From the NCBI RefSeq assembly GCF_014822185.1, contig NZ_QVLR01000092.1:1-64000 (forward strand): a DNA stretch of 64,000 nucleotides. Direction: 5' to 3'. Below, in pieces: positions 8,570 to 17,019 of the stretch; position 1 is the first letter of the stretch, and every line of letters starts with the position of its first letter. The notes under the pieces are model-generated. The model worked only from the letters and a program-made list of their open reading frames with translations, made no database searches and was not told the DNA's origin. Source of the stretch: Azoarcus sp. Aa7. Lineage in GTDB: Bacteria > Pseudomonadota > Gammaproteobacteria > Burkholderiales > Rhodocyclaceae. Made by a program: the position numbers and the translations under genes.

Positions 8570-9850
8570 ATGACCATTACGATCTTCCTCGGATCCCTGC
8601 TCGGCGCGATGGCGCTGGGCGTCCCCATCGCATTCTCGTTGCTGATCTGCGGTGTGGCACTGATGTACCACCTCGACATGTTCGATGCGCAGATCATCGC
8701 GCAGAACGTGATCAACGGCGCCGACAGCTTCCCGCTGATGGCCGTGCCCTTCTTCCTGCTCGCCGGCGAAATCATGAACGCGGGCGGTCTGTCGAAGCGC
8801 ATTGTCAATATTGCGCTCGCGATGGTCGGCCACGTGCATGGCGGCCTCGGCTACGTGGCGATCCTTGCGTCCTGCCTCCTGGCTTCGCTGTCGGGCTCGG
8901 CGGTTGCGGATTCGGCCGCGCTGGCTGCGCTGCTCGTGCCGATGATGACCGCGGCCGGGCACAACAAGGAGCGCTCCTGCGGCCTGATCGCAGCGGGCGG
9001 CATCATCGCCCCGATCATCCCGCCCAGCATCGGCTTCGTGATCTTCGGCGTCGCGAGCGGCCTGTCGATCTCCAAGCTATTCCTCGCCGGCATCTTCCCC
9101 GGCCTGATGATGGGTATCGGCCTCGCCATCGCCTGGTGGATCGTCGCTCGCAGCGACGACGTCAAGCCGCTTCCGCGCAAGTCGTCGAAGGAGATCGTCG
9201 CCACGATGATCGACGGCGCGTGGGCGATGATGCTGCCGGTGATCATCATCGTCGGCCTGAAGTTCGGTGTGTTCACGCCGACCGAGGCGGCGGTCGTGGC
9301 TGCGGTGTATTCGCTGATCATCGCGGTGTTCGTCTATAAGGAACTCAAGCCGAAGGACGTCTACGCGGTGTTCGTGCAGGCCGCGACGACCACGGCGGTG
9401 GTGATGTTCCTGGTTGCCGCCGCGATGGTGTCGGCATGGCTGATCACGGTTGCGGACCTGCCGGGCGAGCTCATCGCGCTCCTCGAGCCCTTCATGGACA
9501 ACCCGACGCTGCTGCTGATCGTGATCATGCTGGTCGTGGTTGCCGTCGGTACCGCGATGGACATGACGCCGACCATCCTGATCCTGACGCCGGTGCTGAT
9601 GCCGGTGGTCAAGCAGGCCGGCATCGACCCGATCTACTTCGGCGTGTTGTTCATCATGAACAACGCGATCGGCCTGATCACGCCGCCGGTGGGAACGGTG
9701 CTCAACGTCGTTGCCGGCGTCGGCAAGATAAGCATCAGCGACCTCATGCGCGGCGTGTGGCCGTTCCTGATGGCCCAGCTTGCCGTCCTCTTCGCGCTGG
9801 TGGCGTTCCCGGTGCTCGTCACCGGCCCGGCCAAGTGGTTCGCAAGCTGA
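8570..9850 (+). CDS. dctM: TRAP transporter large permease (DctM type)
   Basis: The 426-residue protein has about 12 hydrophobic segments and typical DctM motifs: GVPIAFSLLICG near the N-terminus, ASLSGSAVADSAALAALLVP, and IIPPSIGFVIFG. It forms the substrate path of a TRAP transporter driven by a sodium gradient. The start at 8570 has a short purine ribosome site (AGGGAG). It follows dctQ directly and is followed by dctP after 98 bp. TRAP systems take organic acids (C4-dicarboxylates, 2-oxo acids, aromatic or alicyclic acids); which one is not visible. Confidence 0.93.
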   Translation: MTITIFLGSLLGAMALGVPIAFSLLICGVALMYHLDMFDAQIIAQNVINGADSFPLMAVPFFLLAGEIMNAGGLSKRIVNIALAMVGHVHGGLGYVAILASCLLASLSGSAVADSAALAALLVPMMTAAGHNKERSCGLIAAGGIIAPIIPPSIGFVIFGVASGLSISKLFLAGIFPGLMMGIGLAIAWWIVARSDDVKPLPRKSSKEIVATMIDGAWAMMLPVIIIVGLKFGVFTPTEAAVVAAVYSLIIAVFVYKELKPKDVYAVFVQAATTTAVVMFLVAAAMVSAWLITVADLPGELIALLEPFMDNPTLLLIVIMLVVVAVGTAMDMTPTILILTPVLMPVVKQAGIDPIYFGVLFIMNNAIGLITPPVGTVLNVVAGVGKISISDLMRGVWPFLMAQLAVLFALVAFPVLVTGPAKWFAS

Positions 9851-9948
9851 TGAACACGGGTCCGGCAGGCGCCGGACTCCCCGATGAGCGCAGCTTCCGC
9901 GCTTTGAAACAGGAAGTCTTTCTTTCGCACGCAGGACCAGGAGACAAA

Positions 9949-10968
9949 ATGAAAACTCAGATCAAGAAACTGGTGGCAGGTGTCCTCGGCTCGGTCGCCA
10001 TGCTGTCGACGGGTGTCATGTTCTCGGCGGATGCCGCGGCGCGTGACCTGAAGCTGGCGATGCAGACCAATCCGGGCACGGCGCAGTACGACGGTGTCGA
10101 GAAGTTCGCGGCGCTGGTGAAGGAAAAGAGCGGCGGCAGCCTGACGGTCAAGATCTTCGGCGGCGGCGCGCTGGGCGGCGACCTGCAGGTCGTTTCCTCG
10201 CTGCAGGGCGGCACGGTGGAGCTGTCGCAGATGAACGCGAGCCTGCTGAACGGCCTCGCGAAGGAGTTCTCGGTTCTCGACTTCCCCTTCCTGTTCGATA
10301 ACGAGAAGGAAGCGCACGCCATCATGGACGGCCCCATCGGCAAGAAGCTGATGGACAAGCTGCCGGAGAAGGGCATCGTCGGCCTGGCCTACCCGGAACT
10401 GGGCTTCCGCCACATCTCCAACAACAAGCGCCCGGTCAAGAAGGTCGAGGACCTGACCGGCCTGAAGATCCGCGTGATCCAGACCCCGGTGTACGTCGAC
10501 ATGATGAACGCGCTGGGCGCGAACGCGACGCCGCTGCCGTTCCCTGAAGTCTACAACGCGCTCGAGCAGAAGGCCGTCGACGGTGCGACCAACCCGCTCG
10601 TGACCATTCCGGTGATGAAGTTCGACGAGGTGCAGAAATACCTGACGCTGACCCGTCACCAGTACAACCCGCAGATCATCATCATGAGCAAGAAGGCCTG
10701 GGACAAGCTGACCCCGGCCGAGCAGAAGATCATCCAGGAATCGGCCAACGAGGCGCGCGATTTCGAACGCCAGGTCTCTGCGAAGAAGAACGCCGAGGCG
10801 CTCGAGTACCTGAAGAAGAAGCTTGAGGTCACCGAGCTGTCGGCCGAGGAAATGGCCAAGATGCGCGAGAAGGTCAAGCCGGTGATCGAGAAGTACACGA
10901 AGGAGCTGGGCGAGCCCTTCGTCAAGGAAGTGTACGCCGAAGTCGCGAAGGTGCGCGGCGCCAAGTAA
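9949..10968 (+). CDS. dctP: TRAP transporter periplasmic substrate-binding protein (DctP type)
   Basis: The 339-residue protein starts with a signal peptide (MKTQIKKLVAGVLGSVAM, cleavage probably after SADAAA). The mature part has the DctP fold with the conserved carboxylate-binding arginine region GLKIRVIQTPVYVDMMNALG. It delivers substrate to DctQM. ATG 9949 is preceded by AGGAG at 9939-9943. It is the last gene of the TRAP operon. A long stem-loop without a T run follows (10992-11039), which may protect the 3' end of this transcript, since binding proteins are usually needed in excess. Confidence 0.92.
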   Translation: MKTQIKKLVAGVLGSVAMLSTGVMFSADAAARDLKLAMQTNPGTAQYDGVEKFAALVKEKSGGSLTVKIFGGGALGGDLQVVSSLQGGTVELSQMNASLLNGLAKEFSVLDFPFLFDNEKEAHAIMDGPIGKKLMDKLPEKGIVGLAYPELGFRHISNNKRPVKKVEDLTGLKIRVIQTPVYVDMMNALGANATPLPFPEVYNALEQKAVDGATNPLVTIPVMKFDEVQKYLTLTRHQYNPQIIIMSKKAWDKLTPAEQKIIQESANEARDFERQVSAKKNAEALEYLKKKLEVTELSAEEMAKMREKVKPVIEKYTKELGEPFVKEVYAEVAKVRGAK

Positions 10969-10991
10969 GCCTCGTCGCGTTCGCGCAGCAA

Positions 10992-11039
10992 GCCGGCTGG
11001 TACGGCCACATCGACGGCGATGTGCTCGTACCAGCCGGC
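10992..11039 (+). other. Long intercistronic stem-loop between dctP and the Bug gene
   Basis: GCCGGCTGGTACG (10992-11004) pairs perfectly with 11027-11039. Inside, CACATCG (11007-11013) pairs with CGATGTG (11018-11024) around a four-base loop. No T run follows, so it is more like an mRNA-stabilising or processing structure than a terminator. Confidence 0.7.
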
Positions 11040-11082
11040 GCGATCACCCTTAATGAAGCTGATATCGAGCGAGGAGTGTGCG

Positions 11083-12039
11083 ATGGTGCCATTCGTGATG
11101 CGTCTTGTTGCGGTGCTTGCCGCCGTCTTGCCGGCCGTGGCGACCGCGGCTCCGCCGGAGCCCAGGTTCACTCTCGTCGTGCCGTTCGTCGCCGGCGGCC
11201 CCACCGACAAACTGGCGCAGCCCTTCGTCGCAGCCTTCGGGCGAGCGCTGGGCGAGCGCGTGTCGGTGAAGAACATCGGCGGCGGGGGCGGTTCGGTCGG
11301 CACGCGCGAGGTGCAACGTGCCCGTCCTGACGGCAAGGTGTTGCTGCTCGCCAACATCGGTCACGCCGCGGCTCCCGCACTCAACGCCAAGCTGCCCTAT
11401 GATCCGCAGAAGGATTTCGAACCCGTGGGGCTGATCGCCGACGTGCCGATGACGCTCATCGCGCGCGGCGACCTGCGCGCCCACGATGTCGCTGAACTGC
11501 GCACGCAGATGGAGAAGGGGCGGCGCAAGCTGACCATCGGCCATGCCGGGGCAGGTTCGGCGTCCCATCTCTGCAGCGTGCTGTTCGCGCGCGCCGCGGG
11601 CAAGGATCTGCCGACGCTGACACATCCCGGCACCGCGAGCGCGATGAATGCGATGCTGAGCGACGGGCACATCGACCTCATGTGCGACCAGACGACGCAC
11701 ACCCTCGCACGCATCAGGAGCGGCGAAGTGCAGGCCTTCGGCGTCACGGCGCCCGAACGGCTGGCGGCACTGCCCGACCTGCCGACGCTCGCGGAGGCGG
11801 GCCTGCCCGGCGTGGAACTCGTCGTGTGGCACGGCCTGTATGCGCCCAGGGGCACACCGCCCGAGGTCATCGAGCGTCTCGCGGCAGCCTTGCGGCAGGC
11901 CCTGCAGGACCCGGCACTGATCGAGGCGCTGAAGGACCTCGGCGCGATCCCCGCCAAAGCGGACGACGCGACGCCGAAGGCCCTGCGTGCGCGCCTTGCT
12001 GCGGACGTGGAACGCTGGAGCAAAGCCCTGAAGCAGTGA
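11083..12039 (+). CDS. Bug/TctC-family periplasmic solute-binding protein
   Basis: The 318-residue protein has a signal peptide (MVPFVMRLVAVLAAVLPAVA, cut near ATAA) and the Bug fold: FTLVVPFVAGGPTDKLAQPF near the start, then the family patterns LLLANIGHAAAPALNAKLPYD and TLAEAGLPGVELVVW. These proteins serve tripartite tricarboxylate transporters, but no tctA or tctB is present here. It is therefore an orphan binding protein, as is common in betaproteobacteria. Start 11083 has GAGGAG at 11071-11076; an in-frame ATG at 11053 lacks one. It sits between the TRAP genes and the quinate/shikimate-dehydrogenase-like gene, suggesting a related organic acid ligand. Confidence 0.85.
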   Translation: MVPFVMRLVAVLAAVLPAVATAAPPEPRFTLVVPFVAGGPTDKLAQPFVAAFGRALGERVSVKNIGGGGGSVGTREVQRARPDGKVLLLANIGHAAAPALNAKLPYDPQKDFEPVGLIADVPMTLIARGDLRAHDVAELRTQMEKGRRKLTIGHAGAGSASHLCSVLFARAAGKDLPTLTHPGTASAMNAMLSDGHIDLMCDQTTHTLARIRSGEVQAFGVTAPERLAALPDLPTLAEAGLPGVELVVWHGLYAPRGTPPEVIERLAAALRQALQDPALIEALKDLGAIPAKADDATPKALRARLAADVERWSKALKQ

Positions 12040-12158
12040 CAGGCAGGGCGGCTTGCCGGGGGCAGTGGTCCGTCCGCCAATCGAACATCAATTCAATAGC
12101 AGCAGCGGTGATGCGACCGACCGGTCCGCAGGGAATGCCGCGAAAGGAGCAAGCGACA

Positions 12159-13022
12159 ATGAGTGCAAACGCGAAGCAGCAATCCTTCCTCTGTGGCCTG
12201 ATCGGTTCGGGCATCCAGGCCTCGCGTACGCCGCCCATGCATGAGCGCGAAGGCGACGAACAGGGCGTGCGCTACATGTACAAGAAGATCGACACCGAGG
12301 TTCTCGGCCTCACCGCCGATGACCTGCCCGAACTCCTGACTGCCGCCGAGCGCATGGGCTTCTGCGGCCTGAACATCACCTTCCCGTTCAAACAGGCGGT
12401 GATTCCGCTGCTCGACGAACTTTCCGACGACGCCCGGGCCCTGAATGCGGTGAATACGGTGGTCCTGCGCGAGGGGCGGCGCATCGGCTACAACACCGAC
12501 TGCAGCGGCTTCGGCGAGAGCTTCCGGCGCGGCCTTCCCGATGCCAGGCGCGACGTCGTTGTGCAGCTCGGTGCGGGCGGTGCGGGCGCCGCGGTGGCGC
12601 ATGCAGCCCTGCAGCAGGGCGTCGGCAAGCTGTATGTGCGCGATTCGGACCCCGTGCGCGCCGAGACGCTTGCCGCCAGCCTGTGCGAAGCATTCGGCGT
12701 CGGCCGTGCGGCCGCGTGCACCGACCTTGCCGCAGCCATGGACGAGGCGGACGGCCTCATCCACGCGACGCCGACCGGCATGGCGAAGTTCCCCGGCATG
12801 CCGCTGCCCGCGGAACTGCTGCAGTCGCGCCACTGGGTGGCCGAGATCGTGTATTTCCCGCTCGAGACCGAACTGCTGCGCGTAGCTGCGGCGAAGGGCT
12901 GCCGCACGCTCAACGGCGGCGGCATGGCGGTGTTCCAGGCGGTCGATGCGTTCCGCCACTTCACCGGGCTGGAACCCGACGCCGAGCGCATGCTGCGGCA
13001 TTTCGCGTCGATGGGCGCCTGA
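12159..13022 (+). CDS. Shikimate/quinate dehydrogenase family protein
   Basis: The 287-residue protein has the AroE/YdiB two-domain layout. Substrate-binding elements are GSGIQASRTPPMHE (SRTP where AroE has SKSP) and NITFPFKQ with the catalytic Lys (near residue 75); NAVNT and NTDCSGF follow. The NAD(P) loop is QLGAGGAGAAVAHA. SRTP with MHE fits the quinate/shikimate dehydrogenase or paralogue branch used in catabolism more than the biosynthetic AroE. It would interconvert quinate or shikimate with the 3-dehydro acid, or act on a similar hydroxy-cyclohexane acid. ATG 12159 has AAAGGAG at 12143-12149. It follows the Bug gene and precedes a universal stress protein. Confidence 0.85.
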   Translation: MSANAKQQSFLCGLIGSGIQASRTPPMHEREGDEQGVRYMYKKIDTEVLGLTADDLPELLTAAERMGFCGLNITFPFKQAVIPLLDELSDDARALNAVNTVVLREGRRIGYNTDCSGFGESFRRGLPDARRDVVVQLGAGGAGAAVAHAALQQGVGKLYVRDSDPVRAETLAASLCEAFGVGRAAACTDLAAAMDEADGLIHATPTGMAKFPGMPLPAELLQSRHWVAEIVYFPLETELLRVAAAKGCRTLNGGGMAVFQAVDAFRHFTGLEPDAERMLRHFASMGA

Positions 13023-13064
13023 ACAATCGATCGGACACTGACTGGATCAATCGAGGTAATCACC

Positions 13065-13487
13065 ATGTACAAGAACATCCTGCTGCCTACCGACGGATCG
13101 GAGCTGTCGCGGATGGCGATCCGGCACGGCATCGCACTCGCCAAGGCCGTGGGGGCGAAAGTCACGGGGCTTTCAGTGGTCGTTTCGTCGCATGCGCCCG
13201 CCGGCGCGGGCCTCGCAATTGCCGGCGATAACGTTCAGGAAGATGCAGCAGCGGAGTTCCTCGCGGTGATTTCGCACGAGGCGCACGAGCAGGGCGTCGA
13301 GGCCGAATGTTTCTATGTGAGCGGTGCATCGCCGCACGAGGAGATCATCGCGGCGGCGCAGCAGCGTGGCTGCGACCTGATCTGCATGGCCTCGCATGCC
13401 CGCACGGGCCTGTCGGGCCTGCTGCTGGGCAGCGAAACGACATCGCTGATCAACGGCTGCCGTATTCCTGTACTGGTGCTGCGCTAG
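13065..13487 (+). CDS. Universal stress protein (UspA family)
   Basis: The 140-residue single-domain protein starts YKNILLPTDGSELSRMA and ends with the nucleotide-binding signature MASHARTGLSGLLLGS followed by IPVLVLR. This is the ATP-binding UspA type, a cytoplasmic stress-linked regulator of unknown direct target. It lies 42 bp after the dehydrogenase gene on the same strand and probably ends that transcript. Such proteins are often placed in anaerobic aromatic and alicyclic gene clusters. Confidence 0.9.
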   Translation: MYKNILLPTDGSELSRMAIRHGIALAKAVGAKVTGLSVVVSSHAPAGAGLAIAGDNVQEDAAAEFLAVISHEAHEQGVEAECFYVSGASPHEEIIAAAQQRGCDLICMASHARTGLSGLLLGSETTSLINGCRIPVLVLR

Positions 13488-13514
13488 GAGCCAAGTTGTA
13501 AAGTTGCAACAGGC

Positions 13515-13565
13515 GAATCACGGTTCTAAAAATAAGTTGTTGTAGGTAGAAATGTGTTTTATTGT
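13515..13565 (+). promoter_or_regulatory. Porin promoter with degenerate AGAAY-N3-RTTCT pair
   Basis: TTGTTG (13537-13542), a 17-bp spacer and TATTGT (13560-13565). The spacer dyad is AGAAATGTGTTTT (13548-13560). Thirty-three bp upstream, 13515-13527 keeps a perfect right half (GTTCT) with a poor left half. The layout equals that of the MFS and TRAP promoters. The transcript would carry a leader of about 270 bases before the porin ATG; the leader 13566-13843 holds a small CAGGTG/CACCTG hairpin and no gene that I can support. Confidence 0.62.
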
Positions 13566-13843
13566 AAGCCTGTCGATCGGCCATGAGCCGGACGGGACCA
13601 CATAAGTACGCAAGGCCAGAGGAGGAACGGGGAGGGTGACGACCACGACGAGAACCTAGCGCGAACTGACGCCAGATCAGGACCGACTTTGCGGCGCCGG
13701 ACTTCTGCCCCGAAGATGAGCCGCCAGGTACAAAGAGAAGGCACAGCAAGCCGACTGCCACCGGGAGTCGCAGGTGTTGCACCTGGCGCGGCGCGGGCAA
13801 CCGGCTTGCAGGAATGAAAAACCAAACCAAAGGAAGGACCACG

Positions 13844-14959
13844 ATGAAGAAGCAAGTCACTATCGCCGTGCTCGCAGCACTCGGCGCCGGCGCCGCCCAG
13901 GTCGCATCGGCGCAGGAAACCAACGTCACGATCTACGGCCGCGCACACGTCTCGTTCGAGCAGATCCGCAAGTCGGGTCAGGAAACGACCCAGTTCCTGA
14001 AGAACAACACCTCGCGCATCGGTTTCCGCGGCGAAGAAGCGCTCGGCAACGGCCTGAAGGCGTTCTTCCAGATCGAATCGGGCGTCGCGCTCGACGACGG
14101 CTCCACCGGTGGTTCGAACAAGCTCGCCGGCCGCGAGAGCTTCGTAGGCCTGAAGAGCGACTTCGGCACCGTCAAGGCGGGCAACTTCTACCATCCGTAC
14201 GACGACCTGCATTCGATCTCGGGTAACTACTTCCAGCTGTTCACCGGCACTTCGAACGACGCGACCCTGTGGGCCAACGGCTCCAGCGCCGCGACCGGCG
14301 GTTTCGACGAGCGCCTGCCGAACGCGGTCGGCTACGAGTCGCCGAAGTTCGGCGGCCTGAGCGCCAAGCTGTGGTACTCCTTCGGCCCGTCGGACAACGG
14401 CGGCGAGGAGCAGCTGGGCGACGACGGTTCGCGCATGTTCTCGGCCAACGTGGTGTACGAGAACGGTCCGCTCAAGGCGGCGTGGGGTCACCTGCAGCAG
14501 CGCCGCATGGAAGCGCAGTCGAAGAACTTCTACGACGACGGTTACTCGAACTTCATCACCGCCGGTTACCAGGCAGGCCCGTTCTACCTCGCCGGCCTGA
14601 TCGAGCGCGACGTGCTGAAGAACATCAACCAGTCCGGCGACGAGCGTACCCGCAACTACTGGCATCTGCTCGCGAAGTACACGACCGGCGCGCACACCGT
14701 CGGCGCCTTCTACGGCAAGGCCAACGACTGGAAGGGCGACGCCGGCATCGACGACAGCGGTGCGCGCATGTACACCGTGGGCTACAACTACGCCTTGTCG
14801 AAGCGCACCCAGGTCTACGCGCTGTATACCAACCTCAAGAACCAGGACGCAGCTGCATATCAGCTCGGCGGCAGCCCGGCGCGCGCAGCCGGCCAGGACT
14901 GGACCATTGCTCCGGAGAAGCAGAGCGCCGTCGTGACGGGTATCGTTCATAACTTCTGA
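13844..14959 (+). CDS. Gram-negative trimeric porin
   Basis: The 371-residue protein has a signal peptide (MKKQVTIAVLAALGAGAA, cut after ASA) and a mature start ETNVTIYGRAHVSFEQ, the first beta-strand of betaproteobacterial general porins (Porin_4/OmpC-like). Alternating strands follow, with the internal motif NNTSRIGFRGEEALGNGLKA, and the chain ends with a terminal Phe (IVHNF) as needed for outer-membrane assembly by the BAM machinery. It gives passive uptake of small hydrophilic solutes. ATG 13844 is chosen over ATG 13814 because it has AGGAAGG upstream and begins a proper signal peptide. Its promoter carries the shared operator pattern, so it likely feeds the transporters of this block. 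Confidence 0.93.
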   Translation: MKKQVTIAVLAALGAGAAQVASAQETNVTIYGRAHVSFEQIRKSGQETTQFLKNNTSRIGFRGEEALGNGLKAFFQIESGVALDDGSTGGSNKLAGRESFVGLKSDFGTVKAGNFYHPYDDLHSISGNYFQLFTGTSNDATLWANGSSAATGGFDERLPNAVGYESPKFGGLSAKLWYSFGPSDNGGEEQLGDDGSRMFSANVVYENGPLKAAWGHLQQRRMEAQSKNFYDDGYSNFITAGYQAGPFYLAGLIERDVLKNINQSGDERTRNYWHLLAKYTTGAHTVGAFYGKANDWKGDAGIDDSGARMYTVGYNYALSKRTQVYALYTNLKNQDAAAYQLGGSPARAAGQDWTIAPEKQSAVVTGIVHNF

Positions 14960-15010
14960 TCGGGCGATTCTGGCCGGGGATGGCGGCGTGTCGTCCCCTG
15001 TCGGCAAAGG

Positions 15011-15044
15011 AACGGCAAGGCGCGGGTCTTGCCGTTTTTTTTTT
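15011..15044 (+). terminator. Rho-independent terminator after the porin gene
   Basis: AACGGCAAG (15011-15019) pairs perfectly with CTTGCCGTT (15028-15036). The T run reaches 15044. Confidence 0.92.
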
Positions 15045-15092
15045 CGCCTGCGCGAAGCGAGTCCGGGGGGCTCGATACTGATCGGATAAAAC

Positions 15093-15161
15093 AGAATTTT
15101 GTTCTAAAAATGTTCTTGAATTCCCCGAGTCTTTGGTTAAAATAGAACCATGTTTTGTTTA
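15093..15161 (+). promoter_or_regulatory. Aldehyde dehydrogenase promoter with AGAAY-N3-RTTCT sites
   Basis: TTGGTT (15133-15138), a 17-bp spacer and a weak TGTTTA (15156-15161). The spacer dyad AGAACCATGTTTT (15144-15156) has one mismatch. A perfect upstream dyad, AGAATTTTGTTCT, lies at 15093-15105, here 51 bp away instead of 33. A lone GTTCT half-site is at 15112-15116. Confidence 0.62.
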
Positions 15162-15247
15162 GTGCAACGAGACGGAGTGTGCCAGACATCTCCGGCAACC
15201 GCTGCACCGGCCGCGCGCCGCCTTGGAATTCCTTTACGGAGCTCACG

Positions 15248-16738
15248 ATGTCGAATCTCGATTCCCTCCCCAAATACGGCCAGTACATCAACGGTGCCGA
15301 GGTGCCGCCCGCGTCCGGTGAGTACTTCCCGACCGAGAATCCCTATAGCGGCGAAGCCTGGGCGCTGATTGGCCGGGGCGGCAAGGTGGATGCCGACGCC
15401 GCGGTCGCCGCCGCGCACGCCGCCTTCGAGCAGGGCGAATGGCCCTCGCTGACTGCCAGCCAGCGCGGCAAGCTGATGCGCAAGCTGGCCGACCTGATCG
15501 TCGCCAACGCCGAGCATCTGGCCGAGATCGAGCGCCGCGACAACGGCAAGCTCGCCGCCGAGGTCGTCGCGCAGGTCAAGTACATGGGCGACTACTTCCA
15601 CTACTACGCGGGTCTCGCCGACAAGATCGAGAGCCACGTGATCCCGACCGACAAGAAGGGCGTGTTCTGCTACACGAAGTACGAGGCCAAGGGCGTCGTC
15701 GTCATCATCACGCCGTGGAACTCGCCGCTCACGCTCACCAGCTGGAAGCTCGCGCCGGCACTCGCTGCCGGTTGCACGGTCGTCATCAAGCCGTCCGAAT
15801 TCACTTCGGCCTCCGCAATCGAGTTCGCGAAGTTGTTCGCCCAGGCCGGCTTCCCGCCGGGGGTCGTCAACGTTGTCACCGGCTTCGGTCATGAAGTCGG
15901 CGCGCCGCTCGTCGAGCATCCGGACACAGCCCACATCGGCTTCACCGGCGGCGAGATCGCCGGCCAGAAGATCTACGAAGCGGCCGCGCGCGGACTCAAG
16001 ACCGTGACGCTGGAACTCGGCGGCAAGTCGCCCAACATCGTCTTCGACGACGCGGATCTTGACCAGGCCGTGAAGGGCATCGTGTCGGGCGTGTTCGCCG
16101 CCTCGGGGCAGACCTGCCAAGCCGGTTCGCGCCTGCTGGTGCAGGAAAGCATCCACGACGAAGTCGTGCGCCGCCTGGTCGAGTTCGTCAGCACCGCGAA
16201 GATCGGCGACCCGTCGCAGCTCGACACGCAGGTCGGCCCGATCGCGACCCGTCCGCAGTTCGACAAGATCATGAGCTACATCCAGATCGCCAAGGACGAA
16301 GGCGCGAAGTGCGTGCTGGGCGGCAAGTCGCGCCCCGATCTCGGCGCGGGCCAATTCGTCGAGCCGACGATCTTCACCGGCGTGAATAACAAGATGCGCA
16401 TCGCGCAGGAAGAGGTGTTCGGCCCGGTGCTGTGCGTGATCCCGTTCAAGGACGAGGAAGACGCCGTGCGCATCGGCAACGACGTGTTGTACGGCCTCGC
16501 CGGCGCCGTGTGGACCAAGAGCCTGCACCGCGCGATGTACGTCACGGACAAGCTCAAGGCCGGCACCGTGTGGGTGAATAACTATCGCGCGACCAGCTAC
16601 ACCTCGCCCTTCGGCGGCTACAAGCGCTCGGGCATCGGCCGTGAGTCCGGTGCGGATGCGATCAAGGAATACCTCGAGACCAAGTGCGTATGGATCTCGA
16701 CCGATCTCGACGTGCCGAATCCGTTCATCCGTCGCTGA
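15248..16738 (+). CDS. NAD(P)-dependent aldehyde dehydrogenase
   Basis: The 496-residue protein is a standard ALDH: the cofactor and oxyanion motif TPWNSPLTLTSWKLAPALAA, the general-base Glu in TLELGGKSPN, and the catalytic Cys290 in ASGQTCQAGSR. The C-terminus has the usual PFGGYKRSGIGRE. It oxidises an aldehyde to the acid; overall it resembles betaine-aldehyde or aryl-aldehyde type enzymes, but the substrate is not clear. ATG 15248 has GGAG at 15237-15240; an in-frame earlier start at 15155 is inside the promoter region and is rejected. It is monocistronic, with its own operator-bearing promoter and a terminator after it. Confidence 0.92.
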   Translation: MSNLDSLPKYGQYINGAEVPPASGEYFPTENPYSGEAWALIGRGGKVDADAAVAAAHAAFEQGEWPSLTASQRGKLMRKLADLIVANAEHLAEIERRDNGKLAAEVVAQVKYMGDYFHYYAGLADKIESHVIPTDKKGVFCYTKYEAKGVVVIITPWNSPLTLTSWKLAPALAAGCTVVIKPSEFTSASAIEFAKLFAQAGFPPGVVNVVTGFGHEVGAPLVEHPDTAHIGFTGGEIAGQKIYEAAARGLKTVTLELGGKSPNIVFDDADLDQAVKGIVSGVFAASGQTCQAGSRLLVQESIHDEVVRRLVEFVSTAKIGDPSQLDTQVGPIATRPQFDKIMSYIQIAKDEGAKCVLGGKSRPDLGAGQFVEPTIFTGVNNKMRIAQEEVFGPVLCVIPFKDEEDAVRIGNDVLYGLAGAVWTKSLHRAMYVTDKLKAGTVWVNNYRATSYTSPFGGYKRSGIGRESGADAIKEYLETKCVWISTDLDVPNPFIRR

Positions 16739-16817
16739 TACCGACTCTCCCGACGGGGAGGGCGGCCGCCGTCTTTCGTTTGGGCTGCGGCGGACGCCGC
16801 CCCCGTCATTCCCTTGG

Positions 16818-16849
16818 CAGGCTTCGCGATTGCGGAGCCTGTTTTTTTT
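16818..16849 (+). terminator. Rho-independent terminator after the aldehyde dehydrogenase gene
   Basis: A 10-bp stem (16818-16827 with 16832-16841, one T-G pair) closes a GATT loop and is followed by eight T residues (16842-16849). The rest of the stretch 16739-17019 shows nothing I can name. Confidence 0.9.
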
Positions 16850-17019
16850 CGTCCCGCGCGCGGGCCGCGGCGGGGTGCGAAAAATGGCGAATCCGGGGCG
16901 CGCAATCTGCTACTGTTGCGCTCCGCGCGGAGCGCCCCGGCGAGAGCCGGTGTTCCCCGCGCGCCGTCGCATCCGGACTCCGCCGGATGGCGCGGCCTGA
17001 TATCCGCATCCATCGCCTG

